Origin: Paraburkholderia sp. FT54
GTDB lineage: Bacteria; Pseudomonadota; Gammaproteobacteria; Burkholderiales; Burkholderiaceae
Assembly: GCF_031585635.1 (NCBI RefSeq)
Contig: NZ_CP134196.1
Location: 372,001 to 436,000, forward strand
Length of the DNA: 64,000 nt
Reading direction: 5' to 3'
Shown: positions 53,590 through 62,041 of the stretch, piece by piece
Layout: every line of letters begins with the position of its first letter
Position numbering within the stretch: position 1 is the stretch's first letter
Made by a program: the position numbers and the translations under genes
Notes under the pieces: generated by a model
The model's input: the letters and a program-made list of their open reading frames with translations, nothing else
Database searches by the model: none
What the model was told of the DNA's origin: nothing

Positions 53590-54816
53590 TCAGCGGGCGG
53601 CGGCAGTCGGCGGCGGTGTCTGCACGACGGGCGCGGCAGCTTGCAGGATGTCCTCTCGAAGGCCAGTGCGCGGCGGGTAGATGCGCATGCAGTTGATGGT
53701 TTGCTTGGTCGCTTTGGCCGCTTCGCCTTCGGACACCAGATGCCGGTCCCAGCCCTCCGTGTACACGGCACCCCAAGGACCGAGATCGAGAATGGTCGTG
53801 TACCAGTCGATATGGAGCGGCAGCATCTCACCGCCGAGCAGGTCGCAGACGACGTTGTGACCGGCATAGCGTCCCATCGGCCGGCTGTGCTGGCATGACA
53901 TGACGGACGGCCGCGCACCGTCGATCAACACGCGCGCGCAATCGCCGGCAGCGAATACCTTGGGTACGTTTTCCACGCGCATGAACGCATCCACCGGGAG
54001 GCGTCCGAGAGGATCGAGTGTCGCGGGGATTTGCGCGGTCAACGCGTTCGCGCGCATGCCGCCGCACCAGATCACCGTGGCCGCTTCAATGCGTTCGCCA
54101 TTCGTGAGTTCGACGCCGTTGGCGTCCACCGACTGCAAGGACACGCCGGGGAGCAGCTCGACGCCGAGGGTGTGCATGGCGCGCTCGATGACAGGCTGCG
54201 CACCGCCCATGGCCTGGCCGATCTTCGCCGAGCGATCTGCCAGTACGACGCGCACGGCGTCGCCATGCGACTCGCCCGCGATGCCGCGCAAGCGTGCCGG
54301 CAATTCGGCCGCCAGCTCGATGCCCGTCAAGCCTGCCCCGACCACCACCGCCATAAACGGACTCGCCGCGCTCGCGAGCGAAGGCAAGCCGCGCAGATGC
54401 GCAGCGAGTTTCGTTGCGCCGGAGAACGTATCGACGTCGAACGCATGCTCGGTTAAACCGGGAATATCAGGGTGGACAAGCTGGCTGCCCGCTGCAATCA
54501 CGAGCCGGTCATAGGCCAGCGTCTGCGTTTGCTCTTGGGTCTGAAGCGTGATGCCGCCGTTCGCCGCATCGATGCCGGATACCGTGCCTTCGACGAGCCG
54601 CACGCCGATCGGGCCCAGAACATCGGCTAGCGGCACGCGCGTCTCGTCCAGATTCTGTTCGTAATTCCGCACGCGAATGCTGTGATACGGCGTGCCGTTG
54701 ATGACGACGACTTCCACCTGCTCAGCGGGAACGCGCAATTCGTCGAGTTTGCGCGCCGCGCCCACCGCGCTCCACAGTCCGGCGAAGCCTGCGCCGATCA
54801 CCACGATCCGCTTCAA
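53590..54816 (-). CDS. NAD(P)/FAD-dependent oxidoreductase (type II NADH dehydrogenase-like)
   Basis: A 408-residue flavoprotein with two Rossmann dinucleotide motifs, GAGFAGLWSA near the N-terminus (FAD) and VGAGLTGIELAAEL at about 165 (NAD(P)H), followed by GDCARVLIDG (FAD ribityl contact). This is the NDH-2/disulfide reductase-like group; it probably oxidises NADH and passes electrons to quinone or another acceptor at the membrane surface. A TTG start at 54816 is chosen, with GGGAG 6-7 nt upstream, immediately before the FAD motif; an ATG at 54858 is possible. It is divergent from ohrR, so a link to peroxide stress is conceivable. Confidence 0.88.
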   Translation of the reverse strand: MKRIVVIGAGFAGLWSAVGAARKLDELRVPAEQVEVVVINGTPYHSIRVRNYEQNLDETRVPLADVLGPIGVRLVEGTVSGIDAANGGITLQTQEQTQTLAYDRLVIAAGSQLVHPDIPGLTEHAFDVDTFSGATKLAAHLRGLPSLASAASPFMAVVVGAGLTGIELAAELPARLRGIAGESHGDAVRVVLADRSAKIGQAMGGAQPVIERAMHTLGVELLPGVSLQSVDANGVELTNGERIEAATVIWCGGMRANALTAQIPATLDPLGRLPVDAFMRVENVPKVFAAGDCARVLIDGARPSVMSCQHSRPMGRYAGHNVVCDLLGGEMLPLHIDWYTTILDLGPWGAVYTEGWDRHLVSEGEAAKATKQTINCMRIYPPRTGLREDILQAAAPVVQTPPPTAAAR

Positions 54817-55047
54817 GACGTTCTCCCATGGAAAATCCGTGCGAACCTTCAAGGCCATGGCGCGGCGGTCGAATTCAAGGTCATGATTGTCTGCGCAGCT
54901 AGGTTACTCGTGCCGAAGAGGACGGTGAAGCCGATCGTCAGTGCTCCTCCGCCAAATAGGCATCGCGTCGATCCGCATGCGTTCGACGCGGGACGGGTGT
55001 TCGAGTTGCGAGGCCTTGATTGCCGCGCAGTGTCACGCCAAATTTGA

Positions 55048-55073
55048 GCGATTACGATATAATCGCATGCGAT
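55048..55073. promoter_or_regulatory. OhrR-box palindromes upstream of ohrR
   Basis: GCGATTA-N5-TAATCGC (55048-55066) overlaps AATCGCATGCGAT (55061-55073), 50-75 bp before ohrR. The same core ATCGCATGCGAT recurs three times in front of ohr, so autoregulation by OhrR is the natural reading. TATAAT at about 55075-55080 directly follows and looks like the -10 element. Confidence 0.75.
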
Positions 55074-55121
55074 GTATAATGTGGTAAGCGAGGCGCGAGC
55101 CTCTACCCAACGAGGATGCAG

Positions 55122-55583
55122 ATGAAATCGACCGACCAACCCGCTTCCGCGAATGTGAAGCTCTCCGACTTCCTGTGCTTCGCGGTCTATTCCGCGAACC
55201 TGGCGTTCGGCAAGGCATACAAGCCGATTCTCGAAGAGCTTGGGCTGACCTATACGCAATACATCACGATCATCGCGTTGTGGGAGGAAGACAATCAGAC
55301 CGTCAGCAGTCTGGGCGAGAAGTTGTTCCTCGAGTCCAACACGCTCACGCCGATCCTGAAGAAGCTGGAGGCGGCGGGTTACGTGCAAAGGCAGCGCGAC
55401 CCCGAGGACGAGCGTCAGGTGCTGGTGGGTCTGACGAAAAGCGGTCGGCGGTTGCGCGAAAAAGGCCTGAACATGGACCTCGTCGAAGCGACCGGCCTCG
55501 CGCCGGACGACTTCGCGAAGGTGCAGAAGGCAATCGTGACGCTACGCAACAATCTCGTCAAAGCGGTTCAGAACGGGCAATGA
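55122..55583 (+). CDS. ohrR: Organic hydroperoxide-sensing MarR-family repressor
   Basis: A 153-residue MarR-type repressor. The peroxide-sensing Cys19 lies in the family motif LCFAVYSAN, and the winged HTH follows (TVSSLGEKLFLESNTLTPILKKLEAAGYV, shown in part here). It has no other Cys, so it belongs to the one-Cys type that reacts with a small thiol, unlike the two-Cys OhrR of Xanthomonas. GAGG lies 6 nt before the ATG at 55122; the earlier ATG at 55116 is too close to it. Its target ohr lies 1.2 kb away behind msrA and a small secreted protein gene, with matching boxes. Confidence 0.93.
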   Translation: MKSTDQPASANVKLSDFLCFAVYSANLAFGKAYKPILEELGLTYTQYITIIALWEEDNQTVSSLGEKLFLESNTLTPILKKLEAAGYVQRQRDPEDERQVLVGLTKSGRRLREKGLNMDLVEATGLAPDDFAKVQKAIVTLRNNLVKAVQNGQ

Positions 55584-55725
55584 GCGGCGCGGCCGCGCAG
55601 ACCGATGCGATCACGCGGCCCATGCTTCAAAAATCGCTTTTCCAAAAAAACGGCCGGCGGACGATGTACGCGGGCTTTTCTTTTGCGCCACCGTGTTGCA
55701 GGACCGTTGGCGCTCGACTTCACCT

Positions 55726-56232
55726 TCAGCCGCGCTCGGGCAGCTTCCAGTTCGGCCGGACGAAATGGCATGTGTATCCGTCGGGAATGCGCTCCAGATA
55801 GTCCTGATGTTCCGGCTCGGCCTCCCAGAACGGACCGGCGGGAGCAAGCTCGGTGACGACCTTGCCAGGCCAGAGATCGGATGCGTCGACGTCGGCGATG
55901 GTGTTCTCGGCGACTCGCTTCTGCTGATCGTCGAGATAGAAGATGGCCGAGCGGTAGCTCATCCCGATGTCGTTGCCCTGGCGGTTCTTCGTCGTCGGGT
56001 CATGGATCTGGAAGAAAAATTCCAGGATCTTGCGATAGCTGATCTGGCTCGGGTCGAACACGATCTCGAGCGCCTCTGCGTGCGTGCCGTGGTTGCGGTA
56101 GGTGGCGTTGGGCACGTCGCCGCCCGTGTAGCCCACGCGCGTGGACAGCACGCCGGGGTAGCGCCGCAGCAGGTCTTGCATGCCCCAGAAGCAGCCGCCG
56201 GCCAGGATGGCAGTTTCGGTTTGTGTCGTCAT
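55726..56232 (-). CDS. msrA: Peptide-methionine (S)-S-oxide reductase
   Basis: A 168-residue repair enzyme reducing methionine-S-sulfoxide in proteins and free Met. The active-site Cys14 lies in AGGCFWGMQ, with the downstream [16 protein letters not shown] and IHDPTT motifs all present. There is no signal peptide, so it is cytoplasmic. It sits between ohrR and ohr, which fits an oxidative-defence cluster, though it reads toward ohrR and no OhrR-like box is visible at its own promoter. The resolving Cys is not evident near the C-terminus except in GYTCHF. Confidence 0.95.
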   Translation of the reverse strand: MTTQTETAILAGGCFWGMQDLLRRYPGVLSTRVGYTGGDVPNATYRNHGTHAEALEIVFDPSQISYRKILEFFFQIHDPTTKNRQGNDIGMSYRSAIFYLDDQQKRVAENTIADVDASDLWPGKVVTELAPAGPFWEAEPEHQDYLERIPDGYTCHFVRPNWKLPERG

Positions 56233-56412
56233 TTCAATCCTTTTCGTCAGTGGCGCTGCGTCACTCGTTGGTGGTTAGCTCGCGGTTATCGAATGCGATC
56301 GCGTAAGCATGCCAGAGATTGGCCTGGGTGGCCGACCGGCACCCAAATCCCATCTTGCCGCCATTGCCATGCGTGTAGCCGGCCGAGCCTTTGCTGCGGC
56401 CGGCTGTGCGCT

Positions 56413-56685
56413 CTAATGACGTGCATAAAGATTGTCGTGGGGCGCGACGGCCGCACGGCTCGCGGATTCTGCGTGACCGGAGACGACACCGCCGTACGCC
56501 GCTTGCGAGCCGGCTGCGTCGTCGGCGCTCGCCGCGACGGTTTGCGCGCTCTGGCCGCGTTGCGACGCCGGGGCGCCGACCGAGGGCCGATAGAAGGGGG
56601 CCGGGCCATAGCCGCTGGCGAACGCGGGCGCGGCGGCGGAAGCGGAAAGTGCGACGAGCAATGCAGCAACGAGTTTGGTTTTCAT
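56413..56685 (-). CDS. Small secreted hypothetical protein (90 aa)
   Basis: A 90-residue exported protein: the signal peptide MKTKLVAALLVALSASA ends near AFAS, then a low-complexity Gly/Ala/Ser/Gln-rich tail (YGPAPFYRPSVGAP, then GQSAQTVAAS). Burkholderia genomes contain many such short secreted proteins with no known function. The ATG at 56685 starts the signal peptide; a longer frame upstream is not supported. It lies between ohr and msrA in the same direction as both and could be co-transcribed with ohr from the OhrR-controlled promoter (87 bp gap). Confidence 0.72.
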   Translation of the reverse strand: MKTKLVAALLVALSASAAAPAFASGYGPAPFYRPSVGAPASQRGQSAQTVAASADDAAGSQAAYGGVVSGHAESASRAAVAPHDNLYARH

Positions 56686-56772
56686 GATGGTATGCCGATA
56701 AAAGATGTTCGATGAGCGGCGCGAGCCTTGCCGGAGCGCGCCCTGAAATGCCGGTTCAGTGACCAATACGGA

Positions 56773-57198
56773 TCAAACGAGGTTGACGACGACGTCGATG
56801 TTTCCCCGTGTCGCTTTCGAGTACGGGCAGATTTCGTGCGCTTCATGCGCGATGGCCTCGGCGACTTCGCGCGCCACGCCCGGCACGCTGACGTCGAAGC
56901 GGGCCTGCAGGAAGTAGGCGTCACCGGTCATGCCCAGATCCACCTCGATATCCACGGACAGATCGGCCGGAAGCGCCACCTTCTTCGACTGAGCCACGAG
57001 GCCGATCGCGGAGATGTAGCAGGCCGACCAGGCGCCCGCGAACAGCTGCTCGGCGGTCGGATGCGCCTGGACGGCCGGGAACGCGATGTCATCGCCGCCG
57101 CCCTTGGCTGCCGACAGATTGAGGTCGACGCGGCCGCCGCGGCCGCTGAACGTCGTGTGGGTTTTGCCGGTGAGCAGGACAGTTTCGATCTTGGTCAT
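56773..57198 (-). CDS. ohr: Organic hydroperoxide resistance protein (Ohr/OsmC family)
   Basis: A 141-residue thiol peroxidase that reduces organic hydroperoxides using lipoylated proteins as electron donors. Canonical numbering is preserved: Glu50 and Cys60 in AEQLFAGAWSACYISAIG, resolving Cys124 in ICPYSKATRGN, and the catalytic Arg near residue 20. AAGGA lies 8 nt before the ATG at 57198. Three ATCGCATGCGAT-type boxes lie within 130 bp upstream, so it is under OhrR control. Ohr and not OsmC is favoured by the Ohr-type N-terminus, the length and the linked ohrR. Confidence 0.95.
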   Translation of the reverse strand: MTKIETVLLTGKTHTTFSGRGGRVDLNLSAAKGGGDDIAFPAVQAHPTAEQLFAGAWSACYISAIGLVAQSKKVALPADLSVDIEVDLGMTGDAYFLQARFDVSVPGVAREVAEAIAHEAHEICPYSKATRGNIDVVVNLV

Positions 57199-57237
57199 GA
57201 TGGATTCCTTGGTGGAGAGAGGTGTCAAGTTGCTTTA

Positions 57238-57263
57238 AATCGCATGCGATGTAATCGCATGCG
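57238..57263. promoter_or_regulatory. Tandem OhrR boxes in the ohr promoter
   Basis: AATCGCATGCGAT at 57238-57250 and AATCGCATGCG at 57253-57263 lie head to tail, 15 bp apart, just upstream of ohr. They share the palindromic core found before ohrR. Confidence 0.75.
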
Positions 57264-57308
57264 TCGAATAATGATGGAGAAGTTTGGTCTTGTCAAGCGC
57301 ATGAGATT

Positions 57309-57324
57309 AAATCGCATGCGATTT
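57309..57324. promoter_or_regulatory. Perfect 16-bp OhrR-box palindrome
   Basis: AAATCGCATGCGATTT is a perfect 16-bp palindrome about 110 bp upstream of ohr and 154 bp upstream of the divergent FUSC-type gene. It is the best-formed copy of the box in the window. Confidence 0.75.
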
Positions 57325-57477
57325 TTGAGGATCGGAGCCACGATGGGTCCGATGGCCGTCACGACGCGGTCGTCGAACCTGGCGGGTGATTCAGCCCTTT
57401 GACAACGATTTCCGGCCGCTCCGCGCCGTTTCGATCGACTAGACTACGAGGTAGCCCAATTCGACGCGCACAACGCC

Positions 57478-58626
57478 GTGAAGCGAAAGGTGATCCTCGA
57501 GGACGACAAGGAGATCGGCGCCGACGCACGAAGTCGCGCGGCGAGCGATGGCATTCGAGGTGAACCGGGCGACGCGGACCGGCGCGGCGTGTTAGCACCG
57601 GTGACGGCATGGCTGGAGCAGATCGATCCCGGCACGCATCGCCGGATCAAGGGACTGCGGCTCATCACCGCCTACGGGATCGCCGCCGCGCTCGGGACCT
57701 TGCAGGACGTCACGCACGGCTTGCCCGGCGCGACGCTGGTGGGTTCGTTGGCGGGCAACTTCGCGCTGTGGGCCAGTGTCTCGGAAGCGCGCATCTCGCG
57801 GCCCGAGTCCAGCCGCGACCTGGCATTCCTGTGTGCCGCCGCCGTGCTCGGCGCGGCCATGTTCATCGGATTCGCGCCGCTCCTGCAGACAATCGGCAAG
57901 TCGGGTCCTGAACTGACGCTCGTGACGGGCGCCTTTCTGGTCGGCTACCTCAAGCGCTTCGGCATTCTGGGTGCGGGAATGGGCTCCCAGATATACATCG
58001 GCCAATTGCTGGCCTACAACGTTCATCTGACGCCGGTCGATCTGCCGGCAGTCGTGGTGGCGGGACTGATCGCGATGCTCGCGTCGATTGTTCCGCGCCT
58101 GCTCAGCGGCCCGGCGGAGCGTCCGGCCACGACGGTGCTTTCACCGGTCAACGTGCCGGATCGCTGGAAACTTTCGGCTGAACTCATCATGGGCCTGCAG
58201 GCGGCGAGCGGCGCGCTGGTCGTCGTTGCCTTGAACGAGACGATCGGACTCAAGGAGTCCGCCTGGGCGATCACGGCGAGCACATACGTGGTTGCGGGCT
58301 CGGCGAGCGGCACGGCGGAGCGCGTGCGCCGACGGATCATCGGCACCCTGGTCGGTGTTCCGCTGGGTCTGGCCTGTCTGCCGCTTGTCGAGCACGCGCC
58401 GCTGCTCGCCTGGGCCGCCGTGGCGGCCGCCATGATCATCTACGCGATGACATTGCCCGATCGCTACGACATCGCTTGCGGGGCGTTCGCCTTCACATTG
58501 ATCGTGACATTGGCGATCGGCGGCGTGCATTCCATTTCGGTTCTAGGCGCGCGCGCCTGGGAGACGTTGCTTGGCGGGGTGCTCGGACTGCTCGCGGCGA
58601 AGTTCATCTTCCCGCTGCGCCTGTGA
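57478..58626 (+). CDS. FUSC-family membrane protein
   Basis: A 382-residue inner-membrane protein. After a 60-residue charged N-terminus there are two sets of about five or six membrane segments (LRLITAYGIAAALGTLQD, FLCAAAVLGAAMFIGFAPLL, then AELIMGLQAASGALVVVALN and SAWAITASTYVVAGSA), the duplicated pattern of FUSC/aromatic acid exporter proteins such as AaeB relatives. It is divergent from ohr and shares the promoter region holding OhrR boxes, so peroxide-linked expression is possible. The GTG start at 57478 is uncertain; an internal start nearer residue 60 would also leave all membrane segments. Transported compound unknown. Confidence 0.82.
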   Translation: MKRKVILEDDKEIGADARSRAASDGIRGEPGDADRRGVLAPVTAWLEQIDPGTHRRIKGLRLITAYGIAAALGTLQDVTHGLPGATLVGSLAGNFALWASVSEARISRPESSRDLAFLCAAAVLGAAMFIGFAPLLQTIGKSGPELTLVTGAFLVGYLKRFGILGAGMGSQIYIGQLLAYNVHLTPVDLPAVVVAGLIAMLASIVPRLLSGPAERPATTVLSPVNVPDRWKLSAELIMGLQAASGALVVVALNETIGLKESAWAITASTYVVAGSASGTAERVRRRIIGTLVGVPLGLACLPLVEHAPLLAWAAVAAAMIIYAMTLPDRYDIACGAFAFTLIVTLAIGGVHSISVLGARAWETLLGGVLGLLAAKFIFPLRL

Positions 58627-58664
58627 CGCCCGTCGTGAAGAGCGCGGCGTGCAACCTCGCAAGC

Positions 58665-59576
58665 CTACGATCCCAGCTTTTCCATCAGGAAGTCGACGAA
58701 ACTCCGCACGCGCGAGGACAGATGCCGCGCATGCGGGTAAAGCAGAACGAACGGCCGCGAACAACCACCGTAGGGAATGAGCAATTCCTTGAGCGTTCCC
58801 GCGATGAGGTCTTGCTCGACGATGAACCGATAGGTTTGGAAAATGCCCGCCCCGTGACGCGCGAGCGTTGCGCCGGCCAGCACGTCGCCCGAGCACATGT
58901 ATGCGCCGCTCGTCATCGTCTCGACTATATCGTCTTCATGTTTGAACACCCAGGGGATGTTGCGGCCGGTGCTCGGCAACGCGAACTGGACACAGTCGTG
59001 ATGAATCAGATCGTCCGGGGTTTTCAGTTTGGCGGCGCCACGCAGATAAGCGGGCGCAGCGACGACCACCAGTTCCGCGTCCTCGATCTTGCGCGCGATC
59101 AGACCGGAGTCGCCCGGCGCCTTGCCACGAATGGCCAGGTCGAAGCCTTCATCTCCAAAGTCGATGTTGCGGTTGCTGAGGTGCGTTTCGACGGTGACGC
59201 CCGGATAGCGCTTGCGAAACTCGGCCAGCAAGGGAAGTACGCGATAGTGCCCATACGGTGTCGGCATGCTGATGCGCAGCACGCCGGTGGGCGCCGTCTG
59301 CTGTCCGGTCGCTTCGCGCTCGGCTTCGGCGAGCTGGGCCAGCGCTTCGCGGCATTGTTCGAAGTATCGTCTTCCGGCGTCCGTCAACCGGATCTGTCGT
59401 GTGGTCCGCACAAACAATCGTACGCCGAGGCGTTGCTCGAGACGCGCGACCGTACGACTGACGGCGGCCGGTGTGACGCTCGCGGCGTTCGCGGCCTCGG
59501 TGAAACTCTCCAGTTCGGCCGCTAGACAGAACAGTTCGATACTGCCCAGAAGGACATCTTCAAATTGACGCTGCAT
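58665..59576 (-). CDS. LysR-family transcriptional regulator
   Basis: A 303-residue LTTR of the group that ends in YLSS-type loops: HTH at 8-70 (LGSIELFCLAAELESFTEAA, then TPAAVSRTVARLEQRLG) and effector domain with VLRISMPTPYGHYRVLPLL. The ATG at 59576 is preferred over upstream in-frame codons to 59675 because those would overlap the divergent NMO start and lack similarity. It is divergent from the nitronate monooxygenase gene across a 91-bp gap and probably controls it. A CCTGAT/ATCAGG dyad (59594-59633) lies in that gap. Confidence 0.92.
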   Translation of the reverse strand: MQRQFEDVLLGSIELFCLAAELESFTEAANAASVTPAAVSRTVARLEQRLGVRLFVRTTRQIRLTDAGRRYFEQCREALAQLAEAEREATGQQTAPTGVLRISMPTPYGHYRVLPLLAEFRKRYPGVTVETHLSNRNIDFGDEGFDLAIRGKAPGDSGLIARKIEDAELVVVAAPAYLRGAAKLKTPDDLIHHDCVQFALPSTGRNIPWVFKHEDDIVETMTSGAYMCSGDVLAGATLARHGAGIFQTYRFIVEQDLIAGTLKELLIPYGGCSRPFVLLYPHARHLSSRVRSFVDFLMEKLGS

Positions 59577-59667
59577 GGTCTCTGGGCGATGTGCCTGATC
59601 GCGTTGTCTTGAAGGTTCGTGCGGAACATCAGGACTATATTGTAGTGAGACTTTATGAGGAAGCGAC

Positions 59668-60768
59668 ATGACCAATCAGACGGACAACCGTGCCTTGCTG
59701 CGCTTGCTGGGCATCGACAAACCGATCATTCAGGCGCCGATGGCCGGTGTCAGCACGCCCGCACTGGCCGCGGCAGTTTCCAATGCAGGCGGCCTTGGTT
59801 CGCTCGGCGTCGGCGCGATGAACGCTGACGGCGCGCGCAAGGTCATCAGGGAGACGCGTGCACAGACGGACAAGCCGTTCAACATCAACGTTTTCTGCCA
59901 TCAGCCTGCGCAAGCAGACGCGGCGGTCGAGCAGCAATGGTTGAACTGGCTTGCGCCGCATTTCAAAAAGTATGGAGCAACGCCGCCGGCCAAGCTGTCG
60001 GAGATCTACACGAGCTTTCTTGCGGACCCCGCCATGCTGGCGGTTTTTCTGGAGGAGAAGCCGCCGATCGTCAGTTTCCACTTCGGCTTGCCTTCGGCCG
60101 ATGTCATCGCCGAACTGAGGAAAGCGGGCATCAAATTGCTTGCCAGTGCGACAAATCTTGACGAGGGGTTGCAGGTCGAAGCGGCGGGCGTCGATGCGAT
60201 CGTGGCGCAAGGGATCGAGGCCGGCGGGCATCGCGGTGTCTTCGACCCGGATGCATCCGACGACCGGTTGGGCGCGTTTGCGCTGACACGTTTGCTGGTG
60301 AGCGAATGCCGGCTGCCGGTGATCGCCGCGGGCGGCATCATGGACGGCGCCGGCATTGCAGCGGCGCTCGCGCTCGGCGCTCAGGCCGCGCAGCTCGGCA
60401 CGGCCTTTGTGGCGTGTCCGGAAACGTCGATCGACGAGGGTTATCGTCGCGCCATGCTTGGCGACGCGGCACGTCACACGACTTTTACGGCGGCGATCTC
60501 CGGGCGGGTGGCGAGAAGCATGGCGAACAGTTTCACCGCGCTCGGCACCGGCGCGCGGTCACCCAGGCCGCCCGCGTATCCCATCGCGTACGATGCCGGG
60601 AAAGCGCTGCATGCCGCGGCGAAGGCGAAAGGAGAGTTCGGCTACGGCGCGCAGTGGGCGGGTCAGGCCGGCGCGCTGGCGAGGTCGATGCCCGCGGCGG
60701 AACTGGTCGCGCAGCTGGAACGCGAACTGAAGCAGTGCGTCGAGCAGTTGCGGCAGTTCGCGGACTAA
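59668..60768 (+). CDS. Nitronate monooxygenase
   Basis: A 366-residue FMN-dependent TIM-barrel enzyme of the class I nitronate monooxygenases, which oxidise propionate-3-nitronate and alkyl nitronates and so detoxify plant or fungal nitro toxins. The N-terminal [20 protein letters not shown] and the catalytic His188 in [10 protein letters not shown], followed by [20 protein letters not shown] and [11 protein letters not shown], are all present. GAGGA lies before the ATG. It is divergent from a LysR gene and followed by a minus-strand tautomerase. The older family name is 2-nitropropane dioxygenase. Confidence 0.93.
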   Translation: MTNQTDNRALLRLLGIDKPIIQAPMAGVSTPALAAAVSNAGGLGSLGVGAMNADGARKVIRETRAQTDKPFNINVFCHQPAQADAAVEQQWLNWLAPHFKKYGATPPAKLSEIYTSFLADPAMLAVFLEEKPPIVSFHFGLPSADVIAELRKAGIKLLASATNLDEGLQVEAAGVDAIVAQGIEAGGHRGVFDPDASDDRLGAFALTRLLVSECRLPVIAAGGIMDGAGIAAALALGAQAAQLGTAFVACPETSIDEGYRRAMLGDAARHTTFTAAISGRVARSMANSFTALGTGARSPRPPAYPIAYDAGKALHAAAKAKGEFGYGAQWAGQAGALARSMPAAELVAQLERELKQCVEQLRQFAD

Positions 60769-60819
60769 AGGACTGGAGAGCCCACGGATCGACGGGTTGA
60801 ACGATGCGCGTCCCGACGT

Positions 60820-61056
60820 TCAACCCGGCTTCTGGGCTAGCTGCTTGCGATAGGCTTCGACCGGCAATCCGCCCCAGCCCCAGTTCTCGGTATTCACTTC
60901 TTCGATGACGACGAAGGTTGCTGCGAGCGGCTTGTTCAACACGTCCAGCAGCACCTGACTGACGCCTGCGATGAGCCTAGCTTTTTCGTCGGCCGTGACG
61001 GCATCGTTGCCGGGCTTGGAACCTTCGCGGGTCACCTGAATTGTCACGATAGGCAT
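60820..61056 (-). CDS. 4-oxalocrotonate tautomerase-family protein
   Basis: A 78-residue tautomerase with the catalytic Pro directly after the initiator Met (MPIVTIQVTREGSK) and the family's AGVSQVLLDVLNKP helix. The tail EENWGWGG-like segment (VNTENWGWGGLPVE) matches the subgroup often annotated as 4-oxalocrotonate tautomerase/DmpI-like of 75-80 residues. It follows the SDR gene by 60 bp on the minus strand and may be co-transcribed. Substrate unknown: an enol of a short keto acid is expected. Confidence 0.9.
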   Translation of the reverse strand: MPIVTIQVTREGSKPGNDAVTADEKARLIAGVSQVLLDVLNKPLAATFVVIEEVNTENWGWGGLPVEAYRKQLAQKPG

Positions 61057-61116
61057 GGCGTTCTCCGTAATCCTCGGTTGACGTGGAGGGCGCCGGCAAT
61101 CGGCGCCCTTGCGTGA

Positions 61117-61827
61117 TCAGTGGCCTGCGCTCTGGCCGCCGTCGACGTGCAGGATTTCGCCCGTCACGAACGGCGCCGAATCCAGATACAGGACAGCGTT
61201 CACGATATCGCTCATTTCGCCCATATGCCCGACAGGATGCAGTGCGCCGAGCGCCGCATGCGTTTCTGGCGCATGCATCGGCGACTTGATGATGCCCGGC
61301 GAGACGGCGTTCGCGCGGATGCCCCGCTTTGCGTATTCGATCGCGAGAGACTTCGTGGCCGCGTTCAGGCCGCCCTTGGTCAGCGAAGCCAGCACCGAGG
61401 GCACGCCGTCGATTGCATGGTCGGTCAGGCTCGTCGTGACGCTGACCACGTGTCCGCTCCCATTCTTTTCCATCTCGGCGATGGCGAGCTGCGTGATGTG
61501 GAAGAAGCCGTTGAGGTTCACGGCGGTGATGGTCGCGTAGTCTTCGGCCGTATAGGTGGTGAAGGGCTTGGCGACGAAGATGCCGGCGTTGTTGACCAGC
61601 GTGTCGATGCGGCCAAAGCGGGCGATGGTTTCGGCAATCACGCGCTGCGCGGTGGCCGGGTCGGCGATATCGCCTGCGATGGTCAGGATGTTCGGATCGT
61701 CCGAGGGCTTGACCGAACGCGCGGTGGCGACGACGCGGTAGTCGAGCTTGCGAAACGCGTTGACCAGTTCCGCGCCGATGCCTTGCGATGCGCCCGTAAC
61801 GACGATGACTTTTTGTGACGTGTCCAT
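61117..61827 (-). CDS. SDR-family protein lacking the catalytic Tyr
   Basis: A 236-residue short-chain dehydrogenase fold with intact cofactor motif TGASQGIG (11-18), NNAG (79-82) and the C-terminal VTGEILHVDGGQSAG. The YxxxK active site is replaced by ASLTK (147-151): Lys151 is kept but Ala stands at the Tyr position, and I checked this on the DNA. The ATG at 61827 has CGGAGA 8 nt upstream. Either another residue serves as acid, or it binds NAD(P) without classical dehydrogenase activity. It is upstream of the tautomerase gene in the same direction. Confidence 0.9.
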   Translation of the reverse strand: MDTSQKVIVVTGASQGIGAELVNAFRKLDYRVVATARSVKPSDDPNILTIAGDIADPATAQRVIAETIARFGRIDTLVNNAGIFVAKPFTTYTAEDYATITAVNLNGFFHITQLAIAEMEKNGSGHVVSVTTSLTDHAIDGVPSVLASLTKGGLNAATKSLAIEYAKRGIRANAVSPGIIKSPMHAPETHAALGALHPVGHMGEMSDIVNAVLYLDSAPFVTGEILHVDGGQSAGH

Positions 61828-62041
61828 GACTAAATCTCCGGATAAGTAACCTGGGATCAAATGCTGATCGGGCCAGCGGCTCCGATGGGTATGAAATCTA
61901 GGCGCATCGGCGCCGATTTCGAACACCCGCCATGGACAAACAGTCTTGCGTGCGAGGTACAAATGGGTTCCGCGGTCGGCGGCCGCGAAGGCTTACGCCG
62001 CACCCGACGTCGCTGATCGCTGCTTGCGGCGTCAACGCGAT

